Origin: Pseudarthrobacter sp. L1SW
GTDB taxonomy: Bacteria; Actinomycetota; Actinomycetes; Actinomycetales; Micrococcaceae
Length of the DNA stretch: 64,000 bases
Assembly: GCF_020809045.1 (NCBI RefSeq)
Contig: NZ_CP078079.1
Coordinates: 1,612,001-1,676,000 of the forward strand
Direction: 5' to 3'
Below the pieces are notes generated by a model that saw only the letters and a list, made by a program, of their open reading frames with translations, was not told where the DNA came from and searched no databases. Made by a program: the position numbers and the translations under genes. Below, piece after piece: positions 47,023 through 56,137 of the stretch; the first letter of the stretch is position 1; each line of letters opens with the position of its first letter.

Positions 47023-47526
47023 ATGTATTGTCCGTTCTGCCGCAACCCGGACTCCCGGGTGGTGGACAGCCGCATGGCGGATGACGGTTCGGCCATCCGC
47101 CGGCGCCGCCAGTGCCCGGAGTGCGGCCGAAGATTCACCACGGTGGAAACTACCAGCCTTTCCGTGATCAAGCGTTCCGGCGTGGGGGAGCCCTTCAGCC
47201 GCAGCAAGGTGATCAACGGGGTGCGCAAGGCCTGCCAGGGGCGGCCCGTCAGCGAAGACGACCTCGCGCTGCTCGCGCAGGAAGTGGAAGAGCAGATCCG
47301 GTCCTCCGGCGCGGCCGAGATCGACGCCCACGAGGTTGGCCTGGTCATCCTCGGCCCGCTGCAGAAGCTGGACAAGGTTGCCTACCTGCGCTTCGCCAGC
47401 GTCTACCAGGCTTTTGAATCCCTTGAGGACTTTGAAACCGCTATCGCCCTTCTCCGCCAGGAGGAGGAAGGCGCCCCAGGTATTACCCCAAAGGGCGCGA
47501 AGAGCTCCGAGAAGAGCCCACTCTAG
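47023..47526 (+). CDS. nrdR: Transcriptional repressor NrdR
   Basis: NrdR represses ribonucleotide reductase genes in response to ATP/dATP. The 167-residue protein has a zinc ribbon ([15 protein letters not shown] and [12 protein letters not shown], four cysteines) and an ATP-cone domain from about residue 49 ([24 protein letters not shown]) to about 139 ([15 protein letters not shown]). ATG 47023 has GGAAGGAGGG about 9 bases upstream. Paired NrdR-like boxes lie in its promoter. The reductase genes themselves are elsewhere. The identification is firm. Confidence 0.96.
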   Translation: MYCPFCRNPDSRVVDSRMADDGSAIRRRRQCPECGRRFTTVETTSLSVIKRSGVGEPFSRSKVINGVRKACQGRPVSEDDLALLAQEVEEQIRSSGAAEIDAHEVGLVILGPLQKLDKVAYLRFASVYQAFESLEDFETAIALLRQEEEGAPGITPKGAKSSEKSPL

Positions 47527-47529
47527 ACT

Positions 47530-47569
47530 CCGGTGGCGGCAGCGGAGGGGAAGCCGCAGCCGCCACCGG
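47530..47569. terminator. Hairpin between nrdR and the SDR gene
   Basis: Arms 47530-47540 and 47559-47569 are perfectly complementary (11 bp) around an 18-nt loop between convergent genes; no T-run is present. Confidence 0.4.
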
Positions 47570-47601
47570 CACCACCGTCAGGATCCGCGTTGGCGGGCGG
47601 T

Positions 47602-48366
47602 TCACCTGCCCCCGGACACCGGCAGCACCACTCCTGTGATGTAGGACGCCTCGGCTGACATCAGCCACAGGACTGCCGCGGCCACCTCCTCCGGCTCCGC
47701 TCCACGTCCCATGGGAATGGTGGGGTTGAGGCGTTCCATCCGGTCCGGCATCCCGGCTGCTGCGTGCAATCCCGTGTTGGTGCTGCCGGGGGCCACGGCA
47801 TTGACCCGGATGCCTTGGCTGGCCACTTCCGCCGCGAGGCCCACGGTCAGGACGTCCACCGCACCTTTGGACGCCGCATAGTGCGCCCATGTCCCGGGTG
47901 ACCCTGCCTTGGTGGCAGTGGATGAGATGTTGACGATGCAACCGCCGCGTCCTCCGGCCGCTGTGCCGAGGCGCCGCACCGCCTCCTGGCACACCTGGAC
48001 GGTCCCGGTGATGTTGACGTCCATCACCCGGCGGACCGTCTCAGCCGGCACATCGGCAAGCTTGCCGATCCGGTTCCCGGTTATCCCGGCGTTGTTCACG
48101 ACGGCCGTCAGTGTGCCCAGGTTGGCGGCGGCCTCGAACAGGGAACGGACGGCGGAGGGGTCGCTGACGTCCGCCCGCACCGGAACTGCCGTGCCGCCGT
48201 CGTCAGTAATGCCTCGCACCACGGAATCCGCGCCGGCGGCATCCGCCGAGTAATTCACGACGACGGCAAATCCCCTGCGGGCAGCAAGCCGCGCAATGGC
48301 GGCGCCGATGCCGCGGCTGGCCCCCGTCACCACCATGACGCCCCGGCCCGGGGCGGTCGCAGCCAC
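47602..48366 (-). CDS. Short-chain dehydrogenase/reductase
   Basis: This 254-residue classical SDR should oxidise or reduce a carbonyl/alcohol with NAD(P). The cofactor motif TGASRGIG is near residues 14-21, NNAG near 90-93, the catalytic Ser in NISSTAT and YAASK supplies Tyr and Lys. The GTG start lies two bases after the ppgK stop, so the two form an operon. The motif set is closest to 3-oxoacyl-ACP-reductase-like or sugar dehydrogenase SDRs, but the substrate cannot be read. The pairing with a glucokinase hints at sugar metabolism only weakly. Confidence 0.9.
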   Translation of the reverse strand: MAATAPGRGVMVVTGASRGIGAAIARLAARRGFAVVVNYSADAAGADSVVRGITDDGGTAVPVRADVSDPSAVRSLFEAAANLGTLTAVVNNAGITGNRIGKLADVPAETVRRVMDVNITGTVQVCQEAVRRLGTAAGGRGGCIVNISSTATKAGSPGTWAHYAASKGAVDVLTVGLAAEVASQGIRVNAVAPGSTNTGLHAAAGMPDRMERLNPTIPMGRGAEPEEVAAAVLWLMSAEASYITGVVLPVSGGR

Positions 48367-48368
48367 GG

Positions 48369-49172
48369 CTACTTGGCGAGCTTGTGCTTCAGCGCGATTT
48401 CGATGGCGGCACCAACGATGCCGGCCTCGTTGCGAAGGACTGCCGGCACGATGGGGGTGCGGAGCCGGAGGTTGGGCAAGTACTCGTCGGCGCGCTTGGA
48501 GATGCCGCCGCCCACAATGAACAGTTCGGGCGAGAACAGGAATTCGACGTGCGAGAAGTAGCGCTGCAGCAGGACGCTGTATTCGTCCCAGGACAGGCCG
48601 TCGCGCTCCCGTGCCACTGCCGAGGCTTTGGATTCGGCGTCGTGGCCGTCGATTTCCAGGTGGCCCAGTTCAGCGTTGGGAACAAGCTTGCCATCGAAAA
48701 TGAACGCCGAGCCGATTCCCGTGCCCAAAGTGATCACCAGGACCGTGCCCTTGACACCGGCCCCCGCACCGTAGCGGGCCTCCGCCAGCCCTGCGGCGTC
48801 GGCGTCGTTGATGACCTCCACCGGCCGCCCCAGCCGGGCGGTCAGGAGCGCATCGATGTCCGTGTTGAGCCAGCTCTTGTCCACGTTGGCGGCGGAGTGG
48901 ACCACGCCGTGCTGGATGATGCCGGGGAAGGTCACGCCCACGGGCGAGCCGGCCGCCGGCGCCTCGGGCCGGGCAGAAAGCTCTGAGACCACCAGAGCCA
49001 CTGCTTCGGCAACGGATTCCGGGGTGGCCGGCTGGGGGGTGGGGACCCGGAACCGTTCGCCAAGCAGCTTGCCCTTCTTCAGGTCGACGATGCCGCCCTT
49101 GATTCCAGTGCCTCCGATGTCGATGCCGATCAGGGGGGCGTTCTTGTGCGACTTTTCGTCATTCTTGGCCAA
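48369..49172 (-). CDS. ppgK: Polyphosphate glucokinase
   Basis: This 267-residue ROK-fold kinase phosphorylates glucose using inorganic polyphosphate, and usually ATP as well; it is an actinobacterial speciality. It has the phosphate motif GIDIGGTGIKGG, the LGTGIGSAF motif and the ELGHLEIDGHDAE segment typical of the polyphosphate enzymes. Unlike the ROK kinase at 5.4 kb it lacks the CxCGxxGC zinc motif, which separates the two subtypes. The start appears to be TTG 49172. Characterised Arthrobacter relatives can also phosphorylate mannose, so specificity may be broader. Confidence 0.92.
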   Translation of the reverse strand: MAKNDEKSHKNAPLIGIDIGGTGIKGGIVDLKKGKLLGERFRVPTPQPATPESVAEAVALVVSELSARPEAPAAGSPVGVTFPGIIQHGVVHSAANVDKSWLNTDIDALLTARLGRPVEVINDADAAGLAEARYGAGAGVKGTVLVITLGTGIGSAFIFDGKLVPNAELGHLEIDGHDAESKASAVARERDGLSWDEYSVLLQRYFSHVEFLFSPELFIVGGGISKRADEYLPNLRLRTPIVPAVLRNEAGIVGAAIEIALKHKLAK

Positions 49173-49304
49173 TGGGATTCCGTTCGTGGCAGAGGCGGGC
49201 AGGGTTGCGGCGGCCGGAGGGCCGCCTGGGATGTGATGTCCGGTCAGGAACCGGGAAAGGGTATGCGGCGATCAGTACATCAGGCTGGAGACCAGGTGAA
49301 CAGG

Positions 49305-50183
49305 CTACGGCAGGGTCAGGATCTCCGCACCGGAGTCCGTCACCAGCAGCGTGTGCTCAAACTGGGCAGTGCGCTTCCGGTCCTTCGTGACCACGGTCCA
49401 GTCATCAGCCCACATGTCCCACTCCACGGTGCCCAGGGTCAGCATCGGCTCGATGGTGAAGACCATGCCGGCTTCGATCACGGTGTTGTAGGCCGGGGCG
49501 GCATCGTAATGCGGAATGATGAGCCCAGTATGGAATGCTTCGCCCACGCCGTGGCCGGTGAAGTCCCGCACCACACCGTAGCCGAAGCGCTTGGCGTAGG
49601 ACTGTATGGCGCGGCCGATCACGTTGATTTCACGGCCTGGGGCCACGGCCTTGATGGCCCGGTTCAGCGACTCCTGCGTCCGTTCCACCAGCAGCCGGGA
49701 TTCCTCGTCTACGTCGCCCACCAGGAAGGTGTAGTTGGTGTCGCCGTGGACGCCGTTGATGAAAGCGGTGATGTCGATGTTGAGGATGTCGCCGTCCTGG
49801 ACCACGGTGCTGTCCGGGATGCCGTGGCAAATGACTTCGTTCAGGGACGAACACAGGGACTTGGGGAAGCCCCGGTAGCCCAGGGTGGACGGGTAGGCGT
49901 GGTGGTCAAGGAGGAACTCGTGGCCCACCTTGTCCAACTGGTCCGTGGTGACGCCCGGCTGGATGTGCTTGCCCACTTCCACGATGGCCTGCGCGGCGAT
50001 CTTCGAAGCCACCCGGATCTTCTCGACCGTTTCGGGGGATTTGACCTCCGAACCCGTGAACTTTGCCGGGGCAGGCTTGCCGACGTACTCCGGCCGGGGG
50101 ATGGACGCCGGGACGGGACGCTGCGGACCTATGGTTCCCGGAGTGAGGGTGCCGATGGGTGCAGTCGAGGCAAGGGAAGGCAT
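49305..50183 (-). CDS. map: Methionine aminopeptidase, type I
   Basis: Map removes the initiator methionine from new proteins. The 292-residue enzyme has the five metal ligands of the pita-bread fold in [24 protein letters not shown] (two Asp), [11 protein letters not shown] (His), MVFTIEPML (Glu) and QFEHTLLV (Glu). An N-terminal extension of about 40 residues with Pro-rich motifs is like the ribosome-tethering extension of actinobacterial MapB. ATG 50183 sits six bases after TATGAT on the minus strand, so the message is probably leaderless. It is divergent from the small-protein gene. Confidence 0.95.
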   Translation of the reverse strand: MPSLASTAPIGTLTPGTIGPQRPVPASIPRPEYVGKPAPAKFTGSEVKSPETVEKIRVASKIAAQAIVEVGKHIQPGVTTDQLDKVGHEFLLDHHAYPSTLGYRGFPKSLCSSLNEVICHGIPDSTVVQDGDILNIDITAFINGVHGDTNYTFLVGDVDEESRLLVERTQESLNRAIKAVAPGREINVIGRAIQSYAKRFGYGVVRDFTGHGVGEAFHTGLIIPHYDAAPAYNTVIEAGMVFTIEPMLTLGTVEWDMWADDWTVVTKDRKRTAQFEHTLLVTDSGAEILTLP

Positions 50184-50195
50184 AGATTGATCATA
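50184..50195 (-). promoter_or_regulatory. Leaderless promoter of map
   Basis: On the minus strand TATGAT (50195-50190) is followed by six bases and ATG at 50183, which sets the start codon. Confidence 0.6.
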
Positions 50196-50304
50196 TAAGG
50201 CACTGCAGAACGCCTAACAACCGGAAGCCGCGCGGGACCCGCGAAAGAATTTAAGTTACGCGGATCACGCCGCTGCTTCCCCGCCGCCGGAACGAGGAGC
50301 CACG

Positions 50305-50469
50305 ATGACTGAGTACTGGTACAACGTCAGGACGCACGAGATCGAAGAGGACCGGCTGTCCGACTGGAGCCAGCTGATCGGCCCGTACAAAACCAGGGAA
50401 GAGGCCGAGCACGCCCTCGAGAAGGTCCGCGCCCGCAATGAGGCGTGGGAAAAGGACGACGACGACTGA
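50305..50469 (+). CDS. 54-residue SPOR-like small protein
   Basis: This short gene has ATG 50305, a GAGGAG ribosome site 5 bases upstream and a TGA at 50467. The product begins MTEYWYNVRTHEIEED, has WSQLIGPYKTREEAEHALEKV in the middle and ends in an Asp run. The GPYKTREEAEHAL segment resembles the end of a SPOR repeat (a peptidoglycan- or protein-binding fold), and small proteins of this shape are widespread in actinobacteria. There is no signal peptide or membrane helix, so it is cytosolic. Its composition (Trp, Tyr, Glu rich) and ribosome site support a real gene. Function unknown. Confidence 0.8.
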   Translation: MTEYWYNVRTHEIEEDRLSDWSQLIGPYKTREEAEHALEKVRARNEAWEKDDDD

Positions 50470-50522
50470 ACGTCGGGCGGAAGGGCTGGCCGGGTGCCGG
50501 CCAGCTGTTCCGTCGGCGCCTT

Positions 50523-51419
50523 TCAGAAGGAGTGTTCAGGCCCGGGGAACTGGCCGGACCGGACGTCGTCGGCGTAGGCAGTGGCAGCATCCAAAAGGGT
50601 GCTGCGCAGGTCCGCGTACTGCTTGACGAACTTGGCCATCCGCCCGCCGCGGAGCCCCGCCATATCCTGCCAGACGAGCACCTGCCCGGTGGTTTCCTTG
50701 CCGGCGCCGATCCCCACGGTGGGAACAGTGACCGCCGCGTCCACCGCGGCCGCCGTCTCGGCCGGAACCATTTCCATCAGCACACTGAACGCGCCCGCCT
50801 CAGCCAGCGCGACGGCGTCGTCAATCAACCGCTGTGCGTCGCCGCCGCGGCCCTGGACGCGGTACCCGCCCAGCGCGTGCTCGCTCTGCGGGGTGAAACC
50901 GATGTGCGCCATCACCGGGATCCCGGCCTGCACCATGGCCTTCACGGTGGGGGCATAGTACTTGCCGCCCTCAATCTTGACGGCGTGGGCCAGGCCTTCC
51001 TTGAGGAAGCGAACGCCCGCGGCGACGGCCTGCTCGGGCGAAACCTCGTAGCTGCCGAACGGCAGGTCGGCCACCACCAGCGCGCGTTTGGCGGACCGCG
51101 CCACGGCCCTGCACAGCGGGAGCAGCTCGTCCACGGTCACCGGCAGGCTGGTTTCATTGCCGAACACGTTGTTCGACGCCGAGTCGCCGACGAGGAGCAC
51201 TTCGATGCCGGCGGCGTCGAAGATCTCCGCCGTGTACTGCTCATAGGCAGTCAGCATCGCGAACTTGGTCCCGTCCCTCTTGGCCTGCTGAAGGTGGTGG
51301 ATGCGGACTTTTGCAGGCTTCCGTTCCGCAGCGGACGCGGCAGCCTGCCCGGGCCCGCTGCCGTAGGGGGCGGGGACGTCGGCGGACATGCTGGAGTCGG
51401 AGCTGTTGCTTGTGGCCAT
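50523..51419 (-). CDS. panB: 3-methyl-2-oxobutanoate hydroxymethyltransferase
   Basis: PanB adds a hydroxymethyl group from methylene-tetrahydrofolate to ketoisovalerate, the first committed step to pantothenate and coenzyme A. The 298-residue enzyme has the TIM-barrel motifs [73 protein letters not shown] and the glutamate in VLMEMVPAE. The N-terminal 30 residues are a Ser/Ala/Gly-rich extension. ATG 51419 follows TACGCT by six bases. panB lies near the glutamine synthetase/glnE genes in mycobacteria too. Confidence 0.95.
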   Translation of the reverse strand: MATSNSSDSSMSADVPAPYGSGPGQAAASAAERKPAKVRIHHLQQAKRDGTKFAMLTAYEQYTAEIFDAAGIEVLLVGDSASNNVFGNETSLPVTVDELLPLCRAVARSAKRALVVADLPFGSYEVSPEQAVAAGVRFLKEGLAHAVKIEGGKYYAPTVKAMVQAGIPVMAHIGFTPQSEHALGGYRVQGRGGDAQRLIDDAVALAEAGAFSVLMEMVPAETAAAVDAAVTVPTVGIGAGKETTGQVLVWQDMAGLRGGRMAKFVKQYADLRSTLLDAATAYADDVRSGQFPGPEHSF

Positions 51420-51431
51420 GGCACGAGCGTA
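51420..51431 (-). promoter_or_regulatory. Leaderless promoter of panB
   Basis: On the minus strand TACGCT (51431-51426) is followed by exactly six bases and ATG at 51419; no ribosome site is seen. Confidence 0.5.
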
Positions 51432-51562
51432 GTGCGGTACCGGCCGTCCTAGCTACCGGCGGCCGTCACGGCCAGTGGTGATACGCATCATAGGTCGGCG
51501 CCAGGACACGTCCCCGGGAGCGGGCGGAGGCGCGCTCCGGAGCCAAAATCCGGCGGGGAGGT

Positions 51563-51578
51563 GTTAACGCTGTGTTAC
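51563..51578 (+). promoter_or_regulatory. Possible GlnR half-site pair upstream of glnA2
   Basis: GTTAA (51563-51567) and GTTAC (51574-51578) are 11 bp apart, the spacing of GlnR half-sites, but the second departs from GAAAC at two positions on either strand. It is a weak candidate, noted because the gene is a glutamine synthetase. Confidence 0.25.
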
Positions 51579-51694
51579 GCGCGGCGCAGGCTCCAGCATC
51601 GGCGCCGAATGCTTAGTACAGTGTTGGTGAACTGCTGCCGGCTTTCCCCCTCTGCGGACCCGGAGCATGGACGTTGACCGGAGAAGAGGCCATC

Positions 51695-53035
51695 ATGGAC
51701 CGCCAGCAAGAGTTTGTCCTGCGCACAATCGAAGAGCGCGACGTACGGTTCGTACGCCTGTGGTTCACCGACGTCGTGGGCTCGCTCAAGTCCGTGGCAC
51801 TTGCGCCCGCTGAGGTTGAGGGCGCCTTCGAGGAAGGCCTGGGCTTCGACGGTTCCGCGATCGAAGGCCTGGCCCGGGTGTTCGAATCCGACATGTTGGC
51901 CCAGCCCGACCCCTCCACGTTCCAGATCCTGCCCTGGCGCGGCGAGACGGAGCAGACGTCGAGGATGTTCTGCGACATCCTCACGCCCGACGGCGAGCCG
52001 TCCGCCGCGGATCCGCGCAATGTGCTGAAGCGGACCCTCGCCAAGGCGGCGGACATGGGCTTCACCTGCTACACGCACCCCGAGATCGAGTTCTACCTCC
52101 TGAAGTCGCAGGAACCGGGTCCGGACGGCGCGCCCGTGCCGGTGGACGAGGGCGGCTATTTCGACCATGTGCCCGGCGGCGTAGCCCAGGACTTCCGCCG
52201 GACGGCCGTGACCATGCTCGAATCCGTGGGGATCTCGGTGGAATTCAGCCACCACGAAGCAGGTCCAGGCCAGAACGAAATCGACCTCCGCTACGCGGAT
52301 GCCCTGCAGACCGCGGACAACATCATGACGTTCCGCACGGTCATCAAGGAAGTGGCACTCCAGCAGGGGACCTATGCCACCTTTATGCCCAAGCCGTTCA
52401 CCGCGCATCCCGGGTCCGGCATGCACACGCACTTCTCCTTGTTTGAGGGGGACACCAACGCCTTCTACGAGGCCGGCGCGGAATTCCAGCTGTCCAAGAC
52501 CGCCCGCCAGTTCATTGCCGGCATCCTGAAGCACGCCCCGGAATTCACTGCGGTGACCAACCAGTTCGTCAACTCCTACAAGCGGCTCTGGGGCGGCGGG
52601 GAAGCCCCCAGCTACCTGAGCTGGGGCCACAACAACCGCTCGGCGCTGGTCCGGGTTCCGCTGTACAAGCCGGGCAAGGGGCAGTCCGCCCGGATCGAGT
52701 ACCGCGGCATCGATTCCGCCGCGAACCCCTACCTGGCGTACGCCGTCCTGCTCGGCGCCGGCCTCAAGGGCATCGAGGAAGGCTACGACCTTCCCGCAGC
52801 CGCCGAGGACGACGTCTGGTCGCTGAGCTCCGCGGAACGCCGGGCCATGGGCCACGATCCCCTTCCCGCAAGCCTCCACGACGCCATCCGGACCATGGAA
52901 GACTCCGAACTGATGCCCCAGATCCTGGGCGAGCAGGTCTTTGAACACTTCCTGCGCAACAAGCGCGCCGAGTGGCAGGACTACCGCCTGCAGGTGACGC
53001 CCTACGAGCTGCAGCGCAACCTCGGCATCCTCTAG
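51695..53035 (+). CDS. glnA2: Type I glutamine synthetase, GlnA2-like (alpha subtype)
   Basis: This enzyme makes glutamine from glutamate, ammonia and ATP, or a related gamma-glutamyl product. At 446 residues it has the same length as mycobacterial GlnA2. Motifs include GFDGSAIEGLARVFESDM, PEIEFYLLK, FMPKPFTAHPGSGMHTHFSL, NSYKRLWGG and RIEYRGIDSAANPYLAYA. It lacks the adenylylation segment present in the glnA1 product (here the region reads GYDLPAAAEDDVW), as expected for the alpha subtype, so it should not be controlled by GlnE next door. ATG 51695 has GAGG 6 bases upstream. Some actinobacterial GlnA2-like enzymes glutamylate polyamines instead, so the substrate is uncertain. Confidence 0.92.
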   Translation: MDRQQEFVLRTIEERDVRFVRLWFTDVVGSLKSVALAPAEVEGAFEEGLGFDGSAIEGLARVFESDMLAQPDPSTFQILPWRGETEQTSRMFCDILTPDGEPSAADPRNVLKRTLAKAADMGFTCYTHPEIEFYLLKSQEPGPDGAPVPVDEGGYFDHVPGGVAQDFRRTAVTMLESVGISVEFSHHEAGPGQNEIDLRYADALQTADNIMTFRTVIKEVALQQGTYATFMPKPFTAHPGSGMHTHFSLFEGDTNAFYEAGAEFQLSKTARQFIAGILKHAPEFTAVTNQFVNSYKRLWGGGEAPSYLSWGHNNRSALVRVPLYKPGKGQSARIEYRGIDSAANPYLAYAVLLGAGLKGIEEGYDLPAAAEDDVWSLSSAERRAMGHDPLPASLHDAIRTMEDSELMPQILGEQVFEHFLRNKRAEWQDYRLQVTPYELQRNLGIL

Positions 53036-53044
53036 GCGGCGGGC

Positions 53045-56000
53045 GTGAGCCTGGCACGCCGCCTTATTGCGGCCGGTTTCAGTGACCTTGAAAAGGGCGA
53101 AAGGTTCCTGGCTGCCCGCGAACTGGAAGGGCTGGACCAGGACAGGCTATTCGCGGGACTGCACATGGCAGCCAGCCCGGACACTGCCCTGCAGTCCCTG
53201 GTCCGGCTGATCGAAAAGCACCCGGAGCTGCGGGACCTCGCCGCCGCCGACCCCGACACCAGCGAGCCCATGTACCGGGTGCTCGGTGCGTCCGAGGCGC
53301 TGGGGGAGTTCCTCATCCGCCACCCGGAACACCTGGAGGCCTTCCGGGTCAGGGCAAGTCCTGAGCCGCTGCAGGCAAATCCCGCGGACCTGCGCGACGC
53401 CCTGCTGCAGTCCGTTGGCGCCGACCCGCGTGCCGAGCGCCCGGTGGCAGCCAGCACGGGAGCCGAGGCCTATGCCGCCCTGCGCACGGCCTACCGCAGG
53501 GGAGTAGTGGACCTCGCCGTCAAGGACCTGTGCGCGGCCGATCCCCTGGACTTCCTGCCGTCTGTGGGCGGCGAACTCGCGGACCTGGCCGGGGCAGCCA
53601 TCGAGGCGGCCCTCGCTGTCTCGCGCGCCGAGGCCTCCGGGCAGTACGCCGCGGAGGACGTAGCCGCCGTCGGGCTTGCCGTCATCGGCATGGGCAAATG
53701 CGGCGCCCGCGAGCTGAATTATATTTCCGACGTCGACGTCATTTACGTCGTGGACCCCGGGTCCCTCGACGACGCGCACGCCAGCACCATCGGGACGGCC
53801 CTTGCCAGCGGGATATCCCGCGCCATCTCCTCCGTCGCACGTGAGCCGGGCCTCTGGGAGGTGGACGCAAACCTGCGGCCGGAAGGAAAATCCGGTCCGC
53901 TGGTGCGCACCCTGGCCTCACACGAGACGTACTACGCCCGCTGGGCCGAAAGCTGGGAGTTCCAGGCCCTCCTCAAGGCCAGGACCATTGCCGGTGACGC
54001 CGCCCTGGGCCGCCGCTACGAGGAGGCCGTGGCGCCGCTGATCTGGAGTTCGGCGAGCCGTGACGGTTTCGTTGAATCCGTCCAGGCGATGCGCCGCCGG
54101 GTCACCGAGCACATTCCGGCCGCGGAGGAGCAGAGGCAGATCAAACTGGGCCGCGGGGGCCTCCGTGACGTTGAATTCACTGTCCAGCTGCTTCAACTGG
54201 TGCATGGGAAGGCAGATGAAACGCTGAGACGGCGTGACACCACTTCTGCCATCGCTGCCTTGTCCGCCGGCGGGTACATTGGCCGCTCCGACGCGGCCGC
54301 GTTCGACAATGCCTATCGGTACCTGCGGCTGCTGGAGCACCGCATCCAGCTCTTCCAGCTGCGCAGGACCCACCTTATGCCGGTGGCTGAACCGGCCCTC
54401 CGGTCGCTGGCCAAGGCCGTGCTGGGGCCCTTCTCAAATGAGCGGCCCCACCCGGACGCGTTGCTCGCCACGTGGCAGAAGACCAAGCGTTCAGTACGGG
54501 AACTGCACGAGCGTATCTTCTACCGGCCGCTGCTCAACACGGCCGCCAAGCTCAGCAGCGAGGACGCCAAACTGACCCCGGAAGCCGCCCAGGGCCGGCT
54601 TGCCGCCCTCGGATACCGGGATCCGCAGGGTGCCATGCGGCACATCGAGGCGCTAACGGCCGGGGTCAGCAGGCGCGCCGCCCTGCAGCGGCAGCTGCTG
54701 CCAATCCTGCTTGACTGGCTGGCCGAGGGCGTGGATCCGGATGCCGGGCTGCTTGCCTTCCGGCGCATCAGTGAAGCGCTGGGAACCACGCACTGGTACC
54801 TGGGAATGCTCCGGGACTCCAACGCCGCAGCAGAACGCCTGTGCCACATGCTGTCGAATTCCAGGCTGATCGCGGATCTCCTGGAGGTCTCGCCCGAGTC
54901 CGTCGCCTGGCTGGGCCACGACAAGGACCTGATGCCGGTGGGCTTCGAAGCCCAGTGGCAGGAGATCACGTCCAAGATGTCCCGGCATGCGGATCCGGAG
55001 AGCGCCATGCGGCTGATCCGCCTGATCAGGCGGCGGGAGATCCTGCGGATCGCCGTGGCCGATTCAGCCGGCCTGCTGGACCAGGACCAGGTGGGGACTG
55101 CCCTGGCGGACACCGACCGGGCTGCAGTGCTGGGTGCCCTGCGGGTGGCCGAAGGCATCGTCTCCGCCGGCGGCCCGTTGAAAACGGCAGTCCTGGTGGT
55201 GGCCATGGGCAGGCAGGGCGGCCGCGAGATCGGCTACGGCTCGGACGCGGACGTTATGTATGTGCACAGGGCACTGCCCGGTTTCAGCCAGGAGGAAGCG
55301 CAGGAGCAGGCTGCCCGGATCGTCGCGAAGGTCTCCACTCTGCTGACCCAGCCCCTGAAGCCGGCCATCATGGCCGAGCGCGTCCTGCAAATGGACGCAG
55401 ACCTGCGGCCCGAGGGAAAGAACGGCGCGATGGTCCGCTCGCTGGATTCCTTTGCCGAGTACTACCGGCGATGGTCCCTGATCTGGGAGGCCCAGGCGCT
55501 CCTAAGGGCGCGCCCCATGGCCGGCAACGACGATCTGGCCAAGGATTTCCTCGAACTCATTGACCCCATCAGGTACCCGGAAACCATCGCGGACACCGAC
55601 GTGCGGGAAATCAGGCGGATCAAGGCGCGCGTGGAGGCAGAACGGCTGCCCCGGGGAGCCGACCCCGCACGGCACCTGAAACTGGGTCGCGGCGGATTGA
55701 GCGACGTCGAATGGCTGGTCCAGCTTCTGCAGCTTCAGCACGCGGGCCGGCACCCCGAACTGCGGACCACGTCCACGCTCGAGGCTCTGGAGGCCGCCGC
55801 CCAGCTTGGCCTGCTGGCCCGGGCGGATGCCGAGCTCCTGGCCCGGGCCTGGCGCCTTGCCAGCCGCATCCGGTCCGCCAACGTGATCTGGAGCGGCAAG
55901 GCCTCGGACCTCCTGCCCTCCTCCCGCCGCGACCTGGAAGCGGTGGCGCGCTGGTGCGGGTACGAGCCGGGACAGGCAGCCGTGCTTGAAGAGGACTACC

Positions 56001-56056
56001 TTCGGGTCAGCCGGCGCGCACGGGCGGTCTTCGAACGGGTTTTCTACGGCCAATAG
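53045..56056 (+). CDS. glnE: Bifunctional glutamine synthetase adenylyltransferase/deadenylylase
   Basis: GlnE switches glutamine synthetase off by adding AMP to a tyrosine and on again by removing it. The 1003-residue protein has two nucleotidyltransferase domains with GxGxxGxxE-D-D signatures: GMGKCGARELNYISDVDVIYV near residue 218 (deadenylylase half) and AMGRQGGREIGYGSDADVMYV near residue 721 (adenylylase half), each followed by a helical domain with a LGRGGLxDVE motif. The GTG at 53045 lies nine bases after glnA2. Its target is the enzyme encoded at 57.4-58.8 kb, which has the acceptor tyrosine. The gene order glnA1-glnE-glnA2 is preserved as in mycobacteria. Confidence 0.96.
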   Translation: MSLARRLIAAGFSDLEKGERFLAARELEGLDQDRLFAGLHMAASPDTALQSLVRLIEKHPELRDLAAADPDTSEPMYRVLGASEALGEFLIRHPEHLEAFRVRASPEPLQANPADLRDALLQSVGADPRAERPVAASTGAEAYAALRTAYRRGVVDLAVKDLCAADPLDFLPSVGGELADLAGAAIEAALAVSRAEASGQYAAEDVAAVGLAVIGMGKCGARELNYISDVDVIYVVDPGSLDDAHASTIGTALASGISRAISSVAREPGLWEVDANLRPEGKSGPLVRTLASHETYYARWAESWEFQALLKARTIAGDAALGRRYEEAVAPLIWSSASRDGFVESVQAMRRRVTEHIPAAEEQRQIKLGRGGLRDVEFTVQLLQLVHGKADETLRRRDTTSAIAALSAGGYIGRSDAAAFDNAYRYLRLLEHRIQLFQLRRTHLMPVAEPALRSLAKAVLGPFSNERPHPDALLATWQKTKRSVRELHERIFYRPLLNTAAKLSSEDAKLTPEAAQGRLAALGYRDPQGAMRHIEALTAGVSRRAALQRQLLPILLDWLAEGVDPDAGLLAFRRISEALGTTHWYLGMLRDSNAAAERLCHMLSNSRLIADLLEVSPESVAWLGHDKDLMPVGFEAQWQEITSKMSRHADPESAMRLIRLIRRREILRIAVADSAGLLDQDQVGTALADTDRAAVLGALRVAEGIVSAGGPLKTAVLVVAMGRQGGREIGYGSDADVMYVHRALPGFSQEEAQEQAARIVAKVSTLLTQPLKPAIMAERVLQMDADLRPEGKNGAMVRSLDSFAEYYRRWSLIWEAQALLRARPMAGNDDLAKDFLELIDPIRYPETIADTDVREIRRIKARVEAERLPRGADPARHLKLGRGGLSDVEWLVQLLQLQHAGRHPELRTTSTLEALEAAAQLGLLARADAELLARAWRLASRIRSANVIWSGKASDLLPSSRRDLEAVARWCGYEPGQAAVLEEDYLRVSRRARAVFERVFYGQ

Positions 56057-56101
56057 GCACGGCAGGCAGCAGGACGCCTCCCCGGCGGTGACCGCGAATG
56101 G

Positions 56102-56137
56102 CTGACACCAGTCAGAGCCGGTGCTATTTTGGGCCCA
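56102..56137 (+). promoter_or_regulatory. Leaderless promoter of the VOC gene
   Basis: CTGACA (56102-56107), a 17-bp spacer, TATTTT (56125-56130) and six bases before ATG 56137 make the best complete leaderless promoter in the window. It fixes the start and separates the VOC gene from glnE. Confidence 0.7.
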
